A stretch of DNA of 64,000 nt from Wolbachia pipientis. GTDB taxonomy: Bacteria; Pseudomonadota; Alphaproteobacteria; Rickettsiales; Anaplasmataceae. Shown piece after piece: positions 10,478 to 19,538 of this stretch; the stretch's first letter is position 1, and every line of letters starts with the position of its first letter. Under the pieces are notes generated by a model. The model did not search any database and had not been told where the DNA came from. It saw nothing but the letters and a program-made list of their open reading frames with translations. A program made the position numbers and the translations under genes. The stretch spans positions 248,001-312,000 of the forward strand of contig NZ_JAUCRB010000001.1 of the NCBI RefSeq assembly GCF_030373985.1. The letters are read 5' to 3'.

Positions 10478-11329
10478 CTACACCCTGCAGCCATTGGGCA
10501 GATCATGATTGCTCCGTTCATGATGATTATGATCAACACCATAAAGATCAGTGGAAGGATCATTATTGATAGGTTGGTGAAACAGCTTGTCAAGCTGGAA
10601 TGCCAGAAATACTGCGTTATATATTATTCCAACTGTTTCGCTTAAATTGAAATTGTAGATTACACCATTACTCAAGTTTATCGGTATGGTTGCAATGTCT
10701 ACCCTTTTTAATATGAAGTTTAACAAACTTAACAATAAGGCTAATGTGCTAATAATTAGCGCCTTCTTACATTTAGCAAGTTCCTTTTTGCATTCTGTGA
10801 ATTCATTAGTTCCCTTTTTATCTTGGTATTTCTTATGTGCATCTTGATATTTTTTGTATGTATAGTAATAGCTTATATGTTCTGAAATGAATAGGAATAA
10901 GATTGTTGATGTTAAGTGAATATAGCTTATTAAATTTGCATTCTCTCTAGTTAAGAAATGGATGACTTTTAGCATTATTAGCGCTTCTATAGTGCTACTT
11001 GCAAGATTAGCTGATTTGCTCACAATTTTTGCTAATTCTTTTTTACCATTAGAACCTCTATAGTCCTTGATTAGGTCGTGTAAAGTAAATGCTAAATGAG
11101 CAATGTATAGAATAGATGTCGGAAACTTTATTAGCTGAGCAACATTCTGTATAAGGTAGATGTTGAATCTATTATTGTCAATAAACTCACAGCAAAATTG
11201 TAGTGAAATCTTACACAATAGAGCTATCAAACCTGTTGTGATACAAATTATCTTTCTGATATCATGATTGTGAGTGTCGTGTACCCTTTGTGCGAACGTG
11301 TTTGGTTTCTTTTTGAGATTATTTAGCAT
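10478..11329 (-). CDS. Hypothetical multi-pass membrane protein
   Basis: This 283-residue protein is not recognised. Hydrophobic segments at about residues 28-45, 65-82, 105-120, 135-150, 190-208 and 220-245 suggest four to six membrane helices. Between them is a charged stretch with a short internal duplication (YKKYQDAHKKYQDKK). The C-terminus is hydrophilic and His/Asn-rich (VDHNHHERSNHD), which might bind metal, though this is speculation. The gene converges with gshA and precedes hemH on the same strand with an 80-bp gap. It is probably a Wolbachia-specific protein. Confidence 0.7.
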   Translation of the reverse strand: MLNNLKKKPNTFAQRVHDTHNHDIRKIICITTGLIALLCKISLQFCCEFIDNNRFNIYLIQNVAQLIKFPTSILYIAHLAFTLHDLIKDYRGSNGKKELAKIVSKSANLASSTIEALIMLKVIHFLTRENANLISYIHLTSTILFLFISEHISYYYTYKKYQDAHKKYQDKKGTNEFTECKKELAKCKKALIISTLALLLSLLNFILKRVDIATIPINLSNGVIYNFNLSETVGIIYNAVFLAFQLDKLFHQPINNDPSTDLYGVDHNHHERSNHDLPNGCRV

Positions 11330-11411
11330 AAATAGCTAATAAAATAATAATTTCTCATTATTCTACCATGTAAAACCTTAAAAGAAAAGAAAAGCACTAT
11401 AAATCAGGGCC

Positions 11412-12395
11412 TTAAGGATAATTTATACATAAATCGGCTAGGCATTTTATAAATAAAGGATTGGTGCTGAGAGTTGGTATACGAAAGTAATATCCATCCT
11501 TGATAATTGCTTTATACTCCATATCAAGTTCCACAAGTGTTTCTGAATGCTCAGAAACAAAAGATATAGGTGATAAAACCACAGGTACACAGTCAGCTTT
11601 TGCGCGTGATAATTCACTTTCAGTGCTTGGCTCTAGCCATTTTACAGGGCCAATCTTGCTCTGATAGCATATTGACCAGTCAAGGTTTTGAATATTTAAT
11701 TTTTTTACTATTAATTTTACTGTTTCTTCTATCTGTATGGCATAAGGGTCGCCTTTTTTAATAATACTAAGAGGCAGGCTGTGGGCTGAAAATAAGACTC
11801 TTGGCTTACCAACTTTGGTAGCTAACTTATAATACTTAGCTATCAAGTTAGTGTGAGCTTCAATAAAGTTTTGGTTCTCATAATAATGTTCAATTATTTT
11901 TGTATTGCATTTTAGATCGAGTTTTTTGGCATTTTTTTGCCAATTTTCGATGGATGATAAAGTTGTGGTAGTTGAATATTGAGGGTACAGCGGTAGCAGA
12001 ATTACTTCATCAGGATCAAACTGCTTTACACTTTTAACAACTTCGTTAGCAAAAGGATGCCAATAACGCATACAGGTGAAAACTTTAATGAGTTTTGGTG
12101 TCATCCTAGTGTCCAGATACTTGAACCTAGGAAGAAGAGTTCTATTGAGCTCTTGCTCAAGCTCTTCGGCTTGTATTTTTGTGTTTTCCATAATTGGTGA
12201 TTTGCCTCCAATTTGCTCATATATTTTTTGTGCAGTATTTTCTCGTTTTGCAGATATAAACTTCGCTAAAAGAAATCGAAAAGGGTTTGGTAACCCTATT
12301 ATTCTTTTGTCGTAAAAGAGATTAAATAAAAAAGGACGAACTGCGTGCAACGAATCAGGCCCACCAAGATTAAACAAGACAATTGCTTTTTTCAC
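11412..12395 (-). CDS. hemH: Ferrochelatase
   Basis: HemH inserts ferrous iron into protoporphyrin IX, the last step of heme synthesis. The 327-residue protein shows the N-terminal NLGGPDS, the middle [11 protein letters not shown], the strongly conserved [10 protein letters not shown] with the putative metal-handling His, and near the end [19 protein letters not shown]. This is a typical bacterial length. The start codon overlaps the stop region of the preceding gene by 4 bp, so hemH is translationally coupled as the last gene of a three-gene minus-strand cluster starting at 13070. Confidence 0.96.
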   Translation of the reverse strand: MKKAIVLFNLGGPDSLHAVRPFLFNLFYDKRIIGLPNPFRFLLAKFISAKRENTAQKIYEQIGGKSPIMENTKIQAEELEQELNRTLLPRFKYLDTRMTPKLIKVFTCMRYWHPFANEVVKSVKQFDPDEVILLPLYPQYSTTTTLSSIENWQKNAKKLDLKCNTKIIEHYYENQNFIEAHTNLIAKYYKLATKVGKPRVLFSAHSLPLSIIKKGDPYAIQIEETVKLIVKKLNIQNLDWSICYQSKIGPVKWLEPSTESELSRAKADCVPVVLSPISFVSEHSETLVELDMEYKAIIKDGYYFRIPTLSTNPLFIKCLADLCINYP

Positions 12396-12787
12396 CTACC
12401 GCCACAGCAAGTTATTTTTGGGGTGCCTATAAGCTCAGCTACAGGTTTATCGAGTATAGATATAGGCACTAAATTTCTTACACTAGCATACAATAAGTGG
12501 CAAGATTTCTGCAAGTTACTCTTGGTAGACGTAAAGCTTCTATCAAAAACCACATCAACACAAAAATTTGGCACTGCTTCAAGGAGTTCAACAGCAGCTA
12601 AAGATAGCATTATACTACTTTGTAGAGCCTTTAGATGAGTATTTAGAGGAAAAAGTAAGATTGCAAGAAAAGATAGTCTACTTGCCTCATTTAGCAATTG
12701 TTTTTGGTTAGGTGAATTATATTCAATGTGTTTTCTGTTTTGATCGAAGATGGGATATTTTATAATATCTTTACTCAAATTATTCAT
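12392..12787 (-). CDS. Hypothetical protein in the hemH operon
   Basis: This 131-residue protein is not recognised. It has a hydrophobic central stretch ([20 protein letters not shown], then [14 protein letters not shown]) that may be a membrane segment or a buried helix, and it ends in a short Cys-Cys-Gly-Gly-Arg tail. The gene overlaps the 96-codon gene upstream by 8 bp and hemH downstream by 4 bp. Such tight coupling suggests co-expression with heme synthesis, but no function can be assigned. Confidence 0.65.
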   Translation of the reverse strand: MNNLSKDIIKYPIFDQNRKHIEYNSPNQKQLLNEASRLSFLAILLFPLNTHLKALQSSIMLSLAAVELLEAVPNFCVDVVFDRSFTSTKSNLQKSCHLLYASVRNLVPISILDKPVAELIGTPKITCCGGR

Positions 12788-13070
12788 CTATTTCTTTTCT
12801 ACTATAGCTGGTGATTTTTTCCGTTGATTTCTCGCGTAGATGAAAGGCCCTCACAAAGAAACATGTAGCAATCATTAAGACAGTATATACAAGTACACAC
12901 TGCATGAGACTTATGCTGCTTGCCTTGGCTAGCAACGCAAAATAAACAAGCAGTGGTATAATTATCATTTCAAGAAATGGAAGAGCATTTTTCTTTATTG
13001 CAAAAACAGCACCTACTTTTGATTTTGTATTATCACGTGAGCTATAATCTAACCAGCTGAAAAACACCAA
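12780..13070 (-). CDS. Small membrane protein, first gene of the hemH cluster
   Basis: The predicted protein has 96 residues with two clear hydrophobic helices at about residues 32-50 (EMIIIPLLVYFALLA) and 55-75 (MQCVLVYTVLMIATCFFV). The tails are charged. A protein of this size and topology could be an accessory to the following heme-pathway genes, but I do not recognise it. Its 3' end overlaps the next gene by 8 bp, which supports one transcript through to hemH. Confidence 0.6.
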   Translation of the reverse strand: MVFFSWLDYSSRDNTKSKVGAVFAIKKNALPFLEMIIIPLLVYFALLAKASSISLMQCVLVYTVLMIATCFFVRAFHLREKSTEKITSYSRKEIDE

Positions 13071-13106
13071 AATATAAGTTAAAAACCCTTTTATTCCACA
13101 AAAATT

Positions 13107-13184
13107 TTATAATTTCAAGTCATTGGCTAATTTTTTAGTAGTAGACTCAACCTGTTCATTAATTTTCTCATAACAGTTATCCAT
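13107..13184 (-). CDS. Possible small ORF of 25 codons
   Basis: An ATG at 13184 opens a 25-codon frame (starts MDNCYEKINEQVE, ends LANDLKL, stop TAA). It is preceded on the minus strand by a good Shine-Dalgarno-like AGAGG about seven bases upstream, which is why it is listed. The peptide is amphipathic and charged. It may be a real micro-protein, a truncated gene or a leader for the hemH cluster that starts 36 bp further on. The evidence is weak. Confidence 0.25.
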   Translation of the reverse strand: MDNCYEKINEQVESTTKKLANDLKL

Positions 13185-13299
13185 ATAATACCTCTTCGAT
13201 GGTTTATTCTGATAATATAAGTAAAAAACTACTTTTGTTAAGTAAAAATTCGCAATAAAATAAATCTATAAACATATGATCTGAGTATAAGGAAATAAT

Positions 13300-13719
13300 A
13301 TGGCAATTGAGAGGACACTTTCGATACTAAAACCTGACGCAACAAAAAGTAATATTACAGGTAATATAAACTCATATATCGAAAAATCTAGACTAAGAAT
13401 TATAGCGCAAAAAATGATGTTACTGACAAAAAAGCAAGCAGAGCTGTTTTATGAAATTCATAAAGATAGGCCTTTTTTTGGGGAGTTAGTGGAATTTATG
13501 ACTTCTGGTCCTGTGGTAGTTCAAGTGTTGGTTGGTGAAAATGCGATAAGTAAATACAGGCAAATCATGGGGGCTACAGATCCAAAGCAGGCAGATAAAG
13601 GTACAATCAGAGGTGATTTTGCTGATGACATTAGTGAAAACAAAGTTCACGGCTCGGATAGCCCAGAAAATGCTCGTAGAGAAATAGCTTTCTTTTTTGC
13701 TGAATGTGAATTGATATAG
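13300..13719 (+). CDS. ndk: Nucleoside diphosphate kinase
   Basis: Ndk transfers the gamma-phosphate of ATP to nucleoside diphosphates through a phospho-histidine. The protein has 139 residues, the standard length. It starts [12 protein letters not shown], contains [16 protein letters not shown] and ends with the signature [17 protein letters not shown], giving catalytic His117. An AAGGA ribosome-binding site lies about seven bases before the ATG. The gene stands alone and converges with znuA, whose stop lies 61 bp away. Confidence 0.97.
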   Translation: MAIERTLSILKPDATKSNITGNINSYIEKSRLRIIAQKMMLLTKKQAELFYEIHKDRPFFGELVEFMTSGPVVVQVLVGENAISKYRQIMGATDPKQADKGTIRGDFADDISENKVHGSDSPENARREIAFFFAECELI

Positions 13720-13780
13720 CTTCAGATTTACTAAAATAGATATATAGCCACATTTTGCTATAACTTTTGCTTAAAGGTTA

Positions 13781-14662
13781 TTATCCAACAAAGCAAGATT
13801 TGAAATTTTGTGTGATGCTGTTGATTATAGCGAGATATGCGTCTTTTCCAGGTTCTATATTTAATCCAATAGGGTCAAGAATTACCATTTTTGAGTCATT
13901 AGAAAGGGCTTTGGGTTTTATGTTATCTTCTTGTGAAGGAGAAAATATACATTTAATGTTTTCTTCCTTCATTGTCTTTTTTAGTTTCATTAAACTTCTC
14001 ATACCTACGTAAACATCCTCTCCTATAGATAGGATGGCACTTGGGTGGTTTAAACCAAAATATTTTTCAAAATATTGATAGGCATCATGCGTGACAATGT
14101 ATTTTTGATTTTTAAAGTCATTCAATTCTTTTGCAATTTTCTCTTCTTCTTGGCCTATTCTTTCTACGGCTTTTATTGCATTGTGGTTGTACCGAGAGGC
14201 ATTCTCCTTATCTATACTGGATAGTATTGCACTTATAGAGAATATCATGCTCTTTGCGTTTTCGGGGCTCAGCCAGATGTGCAGGTCTTTTTCTTCTTGA
14301 GTATGAATGATTTGCCTGAAAAATGAATGTGGTCGAGCAGGAAGTAGATTGACTGTTTTTGATAACTGTACAAGTTCTTTATTGTTTTTAGCAAAAGCTT
14401 TAACAAATGTTTCTAGGTTATCATCAACGTAAAATATGATGTCACTTGATTCCAAATTACCTGCATCAGATGGCTTTAATGCATGATCGTGTACAGATGT
14501 TATGCAGGCAAGCAAGTGTGGTTTTAAAATTCCATCTGTAACAGAAGCTACAAGTGAGTGTAGGGGCTTTATTGTGGCTACAATTTTTAAATTGGATGAA
14601 AGAGCAGTACTGTGGTATAGTGTGAACAAAAGTAATAGAAAAGAAGCCAGTAAATGTCTCAT
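13781..14662 (-). CDS. znuA: Zinc ABC transporter substrate-binding protein
   Basis: ZnuA is a periplasmic metal-binding protein that delivers zinc (possibly manganese) to an ABC permease. Residues 1-22 form a clear signal peptide (MRHLLASFLLLLFTLYHS). The metal-binding pattern is present: IKPLHSLVASV, VHDHALKPSD, LHIWLSPENA and VTHDAYQYFEKYF each carry a candidate ligand His, and an Asp or Glu ligand may come from the ILDPIG region. There is no His-rich loop. It has 293 residues. The ATG overlaps the start of the divergent znuC by 9 bp, an unusual arrangement. No znuB permease gene is seen in the window. Confidence 0.93.
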   Translation of the reverse strand: MRHLLASFLLLLFTLYHSTALSSNLKIVATIKPLHSLVASVTDGILKPHLLACITSVHDHALKPSDAGNLESSDIIFYVDDNLETFVKAFAKNNKELVQLSKTVNLLPARPHSFFRQIIHTQEEKDLHIWLSPENAKSMIFSISAILSSIDKENASRYNHNAIKAVERIGQEEEKIAKELNDFKNQKYIVTHDAYQYFEKYFGLNHPSAILSIGEDVYVGMRSLMKLKKTMKEENIKCIFSPSQEDNIKPKALSNDSKMVILDPIGLNIEPGKDAYLAIINSITQNFKSCFVG

Positions 14663-15394
14663 GAAAATATTGAGAGAAATTTAAATTCTGTCAAAAAGTT
14701 AAATAATGTCAATACTAGCCTACTAAAAGTAGAGAACCTTGCTCTTGCGTATGATAATAAAAAGGTTCTCGACGGTGTCAATATATTAGTAAAAAGAGGA
14801 GATATAGTTACTATACTTGGTCCAAATGGTGGAGGTAAAACATCTTTAATGAAAGTAGTTGCTGGTATAAATAGGGACTATTCCGGTAGTGTCGTGTTTA
14901 CTGGCGATATAAAAATTGGTTATATGCCACAAAATTTTAGCATTAGTAATTTGATGCCGATAACGGTTGAATATTTCCTTTTAAATAGCTTCTCAAAAAA
15001 ATTGAAAAAAAATCAATCAACTGTTACAGAGGTGGTAGAATTAGTTGGTATTGGCAACGTTTTAAAGAATCAGGTGTCGGAAATTTCTGCAGGGCAAACG
15101 CAATTATTGTTGCTTGCACGTTGTTTAATTGCAGAGCCTGACTTGATTATTCTGGATGAACCGGTTAGTGCGATGGACATTAATGTTCGGGCTAAATTTT
15201 ATGATATTATGGGCAAAATGGCAAAAAAACGATCAATTTCAGTTCTTATGACATCTCATGATCTGAATTCCATTGTATCATGTTCGGATTATATAATTTG
15301 TATAAATCGTACTATCTATTGCCAAGGGAAGCCTGATAAAATTATGGAAAATAAGACTTTAAGCGAGATATTTAGCAGTTACATAGCAAAATGA
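14654..15394 (+). CDS. znuC: Zinc ABC transporter ATP-binding protein
   Basis: This 246-residue ABC ATPase probably energises the uptake system served by ZnuA. The Walker A motif is GPNGGGKTS (about 56-64), the Q-loop is in GYMPQNF, the signature is EISAGQTQLLL (SAGQ in place of SGGQ), Walker B is LIILDEP, and the switch His is in TSHDL. About 24 residues precede the usual first strand (LLKVENLALAY). The ATG at 14654 overlaps the divergent znuA start. No later ATG, GTG or TTG lies in frame before that first strand, so the annotated start is the best available. It overlaps ubiB by 4 bp (ATGA). Confidence 0.93.
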   Translation: MSHENIERNLNSVKKLNNVNTSLLKVENLALAYDNKKVLDGVNILVKRGDIVTILGPNGGGKTSLMKVVAGINRDYSGSVVFTGDIKIGYMPQNFSISNLMPITVEYFLLNSFSKKLKKNQSTVTEVVELVGIGNVLKNQVSEISAGQTQLLLLARCLIAEPDLIILDEPVSAMDINVRAKFYDIMGKMAKKRSISVLMTSHDLNSIVSCSDYIICINRTIYCQGKPDKIMENKTLSEIFSSYIAK

Positions 15395-16824
15395 TTCAAA
15401 ATATTCTGCGCCTTCTGTATATAATTGCAGTGCTAACTCGTTACAGCATATCACCTTATTTACTTGCTCCATCAAGGCAGTCGATAAATAAAATACGAGG
15501 CTATAAATTGAAGTGCGCTCTTGAAAAATTAGGTCCAGTGTTTATTAAATTTGGGCAATCTATTTCATCACGTACTGATATTTTAAATGAGGATATAACA
15601 AGTAACTTATTGTTAATCTGTGATAGAGTTCCATCCTTTTCATACAAGATAGCAGTTAGGACTATAGAAAGCGAGTTTAATTGTAAATTAAGCGACATTT
15701 TTTCAAGCTTTTCTAAAGAGCCAATTGCAGCAGCGTCAATTTCTCAGGTTCATAAGGCAGTTACGACTGGGGGTAAGGAAGTTGCTGTAAAGGTTTTAAG
15801 GCCAAATATTGAGAAAACGTTCTCAAAGGATATAAAAATGCTTTTCTGGTTTGCAGGGATTATAGAAAGATTTAGTGAACAATCAAGGAGACTAAAACCG
15901 ATCGAGTTAGTTGAAACTTTTGCTGAAATTTGTCGATTAGAATTAGATCTACGTTTTGAAGCTGCTCATTCTTCGGAACTAAAGGAGAATACAAAAAACG
16001 ACAGAGGTTTTTACGTACCTGAAGTGGACTGGAGTCGAACTTCAAAGAAAGTTTTAACATTAGAGTGGATAGAGGCAACACCGATATACGAAGTTGAGAA
16101 GCTAAATGATCATAAGCAAATAGCTGTCAATCTTATAGAATCGTTTTGCAATCAAATATACAGAGATTGTTTCTTTCATGCGGATATGCACCCTGGAAAT
16201 CTAATAGTCGATAGTCACAATAATATTATCGCTTTAGATTGTGGAATTATGGGTAGAATAGACCGCGAGACGTGCTACTATGTGGTAGAGATATTGAAGG
16301 GTTTTTTAAATCGGGATTATGATTACGTTGCAAAAGTGCACTTTAGAGCTGGCTATGTTTCACCACAACATAAAAATTTTGTTGCAGCATGCAGGGCGAT
16401 AGGTGAACCTATTATAGGACAGCCTATACAAAAGATTTCTTTTGCTAGTTTACTTGCTCAATTGTTCAAAATAACTGGTGACTTTGATATGAGAGTTCAA
16501 ACACAATTGTTGTTACTTCAGAAAACTATGATTTTGTTAGAGGGAACATGTAGAAAAGTCTACCCAGAAGTCAATATGTGGAAAGTGGTTGAAGCATGGA
16601 CAAAGAATCAACGCAAAAATAAAATAGATTATAGGGGAAAAATAAAAAGTTCTTACCCCGTAAAAACAATTCAAGAAATATTTAGCCTTGTAGAGAAATT
16701 AAACCTAATAGCTGATCAGAAACTAGAGAGCATTAAAATTAAGAATAGATCAAAAGGAAAAATCTACTTTTTTTTACTGTGGTTTATAATTGTTACATTG
16801 ATCATCAAGTTTTTAACTTTCTGA
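15391..16824 (+). CDS. ubiB: UbiB/ABC1-family atypical kinase
   Basis: UbiB is a membrane-attached protein-kinase-like factor needed for aerobic ubiquinone synthesis. The family-specific KxGQ motif is seen as KFGQS (53-57). The Ala-rich loop is in AAASISQVHKA, the catalytic loop is FHADMHPGNLIV, and the metal-binding stretch is LDCGIMGR, with Cys where Phe is common. The C-terminus has a hydrophobic segment (FFLLWFIIVTLIIKFL) consistent with a membrane anchor. The length is 477 residues. Translation is coupled to znuC by a 4-bp overlap. Confidence 0.93.
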   Translation: MIQNILRLLYIIAVLTRYSISPYLLAPSRQSINKIRGYKLKCALEKLGPVFIKFGQSISSRTDILNEDITSNLLLICDRVPSFSYKIAVRTIESEFNCKLSDIFSSFSKEPIAAASISQVHKAVTTGGKEVAVKVLRPNIEKTFSKDIKMLFWFAGIIERFSEQSRRLKPIELVETFAEICRLELDLRFEAAHSSELKENTKNDRGFYVPEVDWSRTSKKVLTLEWIEATPIYEVEKLNDHKQIAVNLIESFCNQIYRDCFFHADMHPGNLIVDSHNNIIALDCGIMGRIDRETCYYVVEILKGFLNRDYDYVAKVHFRAGYVSPQHKNFVAACRAIGEPIIGQPIQKISFASLLAQLFKITGDFDMRVQTQLLLLQKTMILLEGTCRKVYPEVNMWKVVEAWTKNQRKNKIDYRGKIKSSYPVKTIQEIFSLVEKLNLIADQKLESIKIKNRSKGKIYFFLLWFIIVTLIIKFLTF

Positions 16825-17019
16825 TAAGTATCATTTTTTACGTTGCTATAGCTAAAGTAAATAGGATTTACCTTTCTGCATAGTTGTACGAATATTGCAA
16901 TTTGTGTGGCAGGTGGTGTCATTCTAGTGCTTTGACACTGGATCCATTCTTTTTTTCCTGGTCACGCACTATCAAGTAGATGTAAATAACAAAAGTTGAT
17001 TGGTTTAATTTTTAACTAA

Positions 17020-17262
17020 ATGAAAAAAAAAGGCAAAAGAAACTACGAATAGCGAGTTTTGACCCTCTAATACTTTAAATTGACTCTGTAATAATGTGCT
17101 GACGCTTAGTTTAAGCACTATTTGGCTGAATGTAGAAAGAATTTAAAAAACATGCAGCCCCAATAATGTAATGCAATCCACCAAAAAATACTCTGAGTTT
17201 TTTACTAAATTTTGTAATTGAGCCTGCACCTCAAAAACAAGTTTTGAATCTAAAATACCCTT
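17020..17262. repeat. Dispersed 240-bp repeat, copy A
   Basis: This copy can be aligned by eye to 50390-50630 over nearly its full length. Shared blocks include aaaggcaaaagaaac, ccctctaatactttaaa, ctgaatgtagaaa and ccaccaaaaaatact. Both copies lie in the same orientation and both are followed by a short AT-rich tail ending in accctt. The end facing 17020 begins with ATG and a run of A. Copy A has nine A where copy B has seven. The function is unknown; it may be a decayed gene end or mobile-element remnant. Confidence 0.75.
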
Positions 17263-17386
17263 AGCGCTAAGGTAATGTGGCTGACGAAGTTTGTCAAGCA
17301 ATCTTTTCGTTCTTAATAACGGCTTGTATTGTTTTCAAATCATAAGCATTGTATGAAAAGCCTGATTTCTTAATTTAAAGTTTTTA

Positions 17387-17414
17387 TTGTTTATGTTTGA
17401 TAAGCTGCTACAAT
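17387..17414 (+). promoter_or_regulatory. Candidate sigma-70 promoter of petBC
   Basis: A TTGTTT box (17387-17392) is followed after 16 bases by TACAAT (17409-17414), 33 bases before the petB ATG. This is the best match to a -35/-10 pair in the spacer. It is called from sequence pattern only. Confidence 0.4.
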
Positions 17415-17447
17415 AGACAAATTAAAGGGTAGAGAAGACTTTAAGTT

Positions 17448-18680
17448 ATGCAAGATGATACTAAAAAAAAAACAACGATAGAAGAAGAAAAAGGCATATC
17501 AGGTTGGATAGAATATAGATTACCTGTATCTTCTTTTCTAAAACATATTGCTTCTTACCAAGTGCCAAAAAACTTAAATTATGCTTGGAATTTTGGTTCT
17601 TTGGCTGGTATAGCGCTAATTTTACAGATAATAACAGGTATATTCCTTGCTATGCACTACACTCCACATGTTGATCATGCATTTAACAGCGTGGAGCGTA
17701 TAATGCGTGACGTGAATTATGGATGGCTAATACGCTACACTCATGCTGTCGGAGCTTCGCTCTTCTTTATGGTGGTTTATGTTCATATAATGCGCGGATT
17801 ATATTATGGGTCTTATAAAAGACCGCGAGAAATGGTGTGGTTTATCGGCATATTTATATTTTTTGCAATGATGGCAACTGCCTTTATGGGGTATGTTCTT
17901 CCTTGGGGACAGATGAGTTTTTGGGGTGCAACGGTCATAACCAATTTATTTTCAGCCATACCTTTAGTTGGCAATAAGATAGTTATATGGTTATGGGGCG
18001 GTTTCTCTGTTGATAACCCAACGCTCAATCGTTTTTTTGCTCTGCACTATCTTCTGCCTTTTGTTATTATTGCTTTAGCCGTGCTACATGTTATTGCTCT
18101 ACATAGATTTGGCTCTGGTAACCCAAGTGGGGTAGAAGTGAAATCAGATAAAGATACCATTCCACTCTATCCTTATTATGTAGTAAAGGATTGCATAACA
18201 TTTGGTCTGTTTTTTATAGTTTTGTTTGTATTTGTTTTTTATGCCCCCAATTATCTTGGACATCCGGATAATTATATAGAGGCTGATTCCATGGTTACTC
18301 CTGAGCATATAGTGCCAGAGTGGTATTTTTTACCTTTTTATGCAATGTTACGTTCAATTCCAGATAAACTTACAGGTGTACTGACCATGTTTGGGTCTAT
18401 TTTAGTATGGTTTCTGTTACCCTGGCTTGATAAGTCAAAAATCAAAAGTGGTGCTTATCGTCCATTGTTTAAGAAATTTTTTTGGGTTTTTGCAGTAAAT
18501 TTTGCATTTCTTGCTTGGCTTGGGGGACAGGAGGTTAAGGAGCCTTACATTACTCTCAGCAGGCTTTCCACCCTTTACTACTTTGCATACTTCGTGATAG
18601 TTTTACCATTGCTTAGAAAGTATGAAAAGTCAGAAGGACTACCAAAAACCATAAGTGATTCTGTGCCGGAGATGAAATAA
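17448..18680 (+). CDS. petB: Cytochrome b of the bc1 complex
   Basis: Cytochrome b is the membrane core of complex III and carries both b hemes and the quinol sites. The 410-residue protein shows the family patterns: [40 protein letters not shown], the quinol-site [16 protein letters not shown], and eight or so hydrophobic helices. The stop codon TAA shares its last A with the petC ATG. No Rieske iron-sulfur gene (petA) precedes it within at least 600 bp, so petA must lie elsewhere. Confidence 0.97.
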   Translation: MQDDTKKKTTIEEEKGISGWIEYRLPVSSFLKHIASYQVPKNLNYAWNFGSLAGIALILQIITGIFLAMHYTPHVDHAFNSVERIMRDVNYGWLIRYTHAVGASLFFMVVYVHIMRGLYYGSYKRPREMVWFIGIFIFFAMMATAFMGYVLPWGQMSFWGATVITNLFSAIPLVGNKIVIWLWGGFSVDNPTLNRFFALHYLLPFVIIALAVLHVIALHRFGSGNPSGVEVKSDKDTIPLYPYYVVKDCITFGLFFIVLFVFVFYAPNYLGHPDNYIEADSMVTPEHIVPEWYFLPFYAMLRSIPDKLTGVLTMFGSILVWFLLPWLDKSKIKSGAYRPLFKKFFWVFAVNFAFLAWLGGQEVKEPYITLSRLSTLYYFAYFVIVLPLLRKYEKSEGLPKTISDSVPEMK

Positions 18681-19444
18681 TGCTGATAAGAAATGTGTTA
18701 GCTATATTTTACACGTTACTTCTATCTAATTTTGTATATGCAGAAGAATTCAAACCATTACCAAACAAGAAAGTAGATTGGATGTTTAACGGAATTACCG
18801 GGTCTTTCGATAGAGAGTCAATTCAGCGTGGCTATAAAGTGTATAAGGAGGTCTGTGCTGCTTGTCATTCAATGAATAGAGTGGCGTTTCGTAATTTGCG
18901 AGATGTCGGTTTTTCCGAAGAAGATGTAAAACAAATTGCAGCATCTTATCAAGTTAAAGATGGTCCAAATGATCTAGGTGAAATGTTCGATAGGCCTGGA
19001 ATACCTTCAGACTATTTTATTGCACCTTTTGATACGAAAGAAGCAGCTGCGGCAAGTAATAATAGTGTAGTTCCACCAGACTTGTCGTTAATTGTCAAAG
19101 CAAGGCACGATGGTGCAAATTATGTCTATTCACTGCTGACAGGCTATCAAAACGGCGAGCACGATGAAAATAATTTATATTTTAATCCATATTTTTCAGC
19201 AGGTAAGCTAGCTATGGCACCGCCGCTTTCTGAAGGAATGGTAGAATATGGCGGTACAAGGCAAGCCACGGTTGAAAACATGGCATATGATGTGGTAAAT
19301 TTTTTACAGTGGGCAGCAGAGCCAGAACTAGAGAGACGACACAAGCTTGGGTTTAAAGTAGTGTCCTATTTCATAATCTTAACGGTATTTTTTGTGTTAA
19401 CTAACAACAGGATTTGGAACGGACTCTATAAAAAGAAGAAATAG
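18680..19444 (+). CDS. petC: Cytochrome c1 of the bc1 complex
   Basis: Cytochrome c1 passes electrons from the Rieske centre to cytochrome c. The protein (254 residues) has a signal peptide (residues 1-20, ending NFVYAEE), a single heme c site CAACH (59-63), the probable Met ligand in LAMAPPLSEGM, and a C-terminal membrane anchor (VVSYFIILTVFFVLT) followed by a basic tail. Translation is coupled to petB through a one-base overlap of stop and start (TAATG). Confidence 0.97.
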   Translation: MLIRNVLAIFYTLLLSNFVYAEEFKPLPNKKVDWMFNGITGSFDRESIQRGYKVYKEVCAACHSMNRVAFRNLRDVGFSEEDVKQIAASYQVKDGPNDLGEMFDRPGIPSDYFIAPFDTKEAAAASNNSVVPPDLSLIVKARHDGANYVYSLLTGYQNGEHDENNLYFNPYFSAGKLAMAPPLSEGMVEYGGTRQATVENMAYDVVNFLQWAAEPELERRHKLGFKVVSYFIILTVFFVLTNNRIWNGLYKKKK

Positions 19445-19459
19445 AGTTTTGTATGTCTA

Positions 19460-19490
19460 TTGACACTCATTTTCATACCTTATTTACACT
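19460..19490 (+). promoter_or_regulatory. Candidate promoter of uvrB
   Basis: A perfect -35 box TTGACA (19460-19465) lies 79 bases before the uvrB ATG. A possible -10 box TACACT (19485-19490) follows after a long 19-base spacer. A second AT-rich box TATAAT at 19504-19509 could serve as an alternative -10 with a weaker -35. The choice is not decided by the sequence. Confidence 0.35.
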
Positions 19491-19538
19491 AACAAATATA
19501 TTATATAATAGTAAATATATTATGAAAACATAGGAATT

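Larger units (their letters stand above)
16825..17447. other. Spacer upstream of petB with a dispersed repeat
   Basis: No gene is supported here. The stretch at 17020-17262 is one copy of a repeat also present at 50390-50630 (listed separately). The part around 16880-16930 contains the Wolbachia-type short piece ending ggtggtgtcatt, also seen near 50275. The rest (17265-17380) shows nothing I can identify apart from the petB promoter candidate. Confidence 0.5.
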
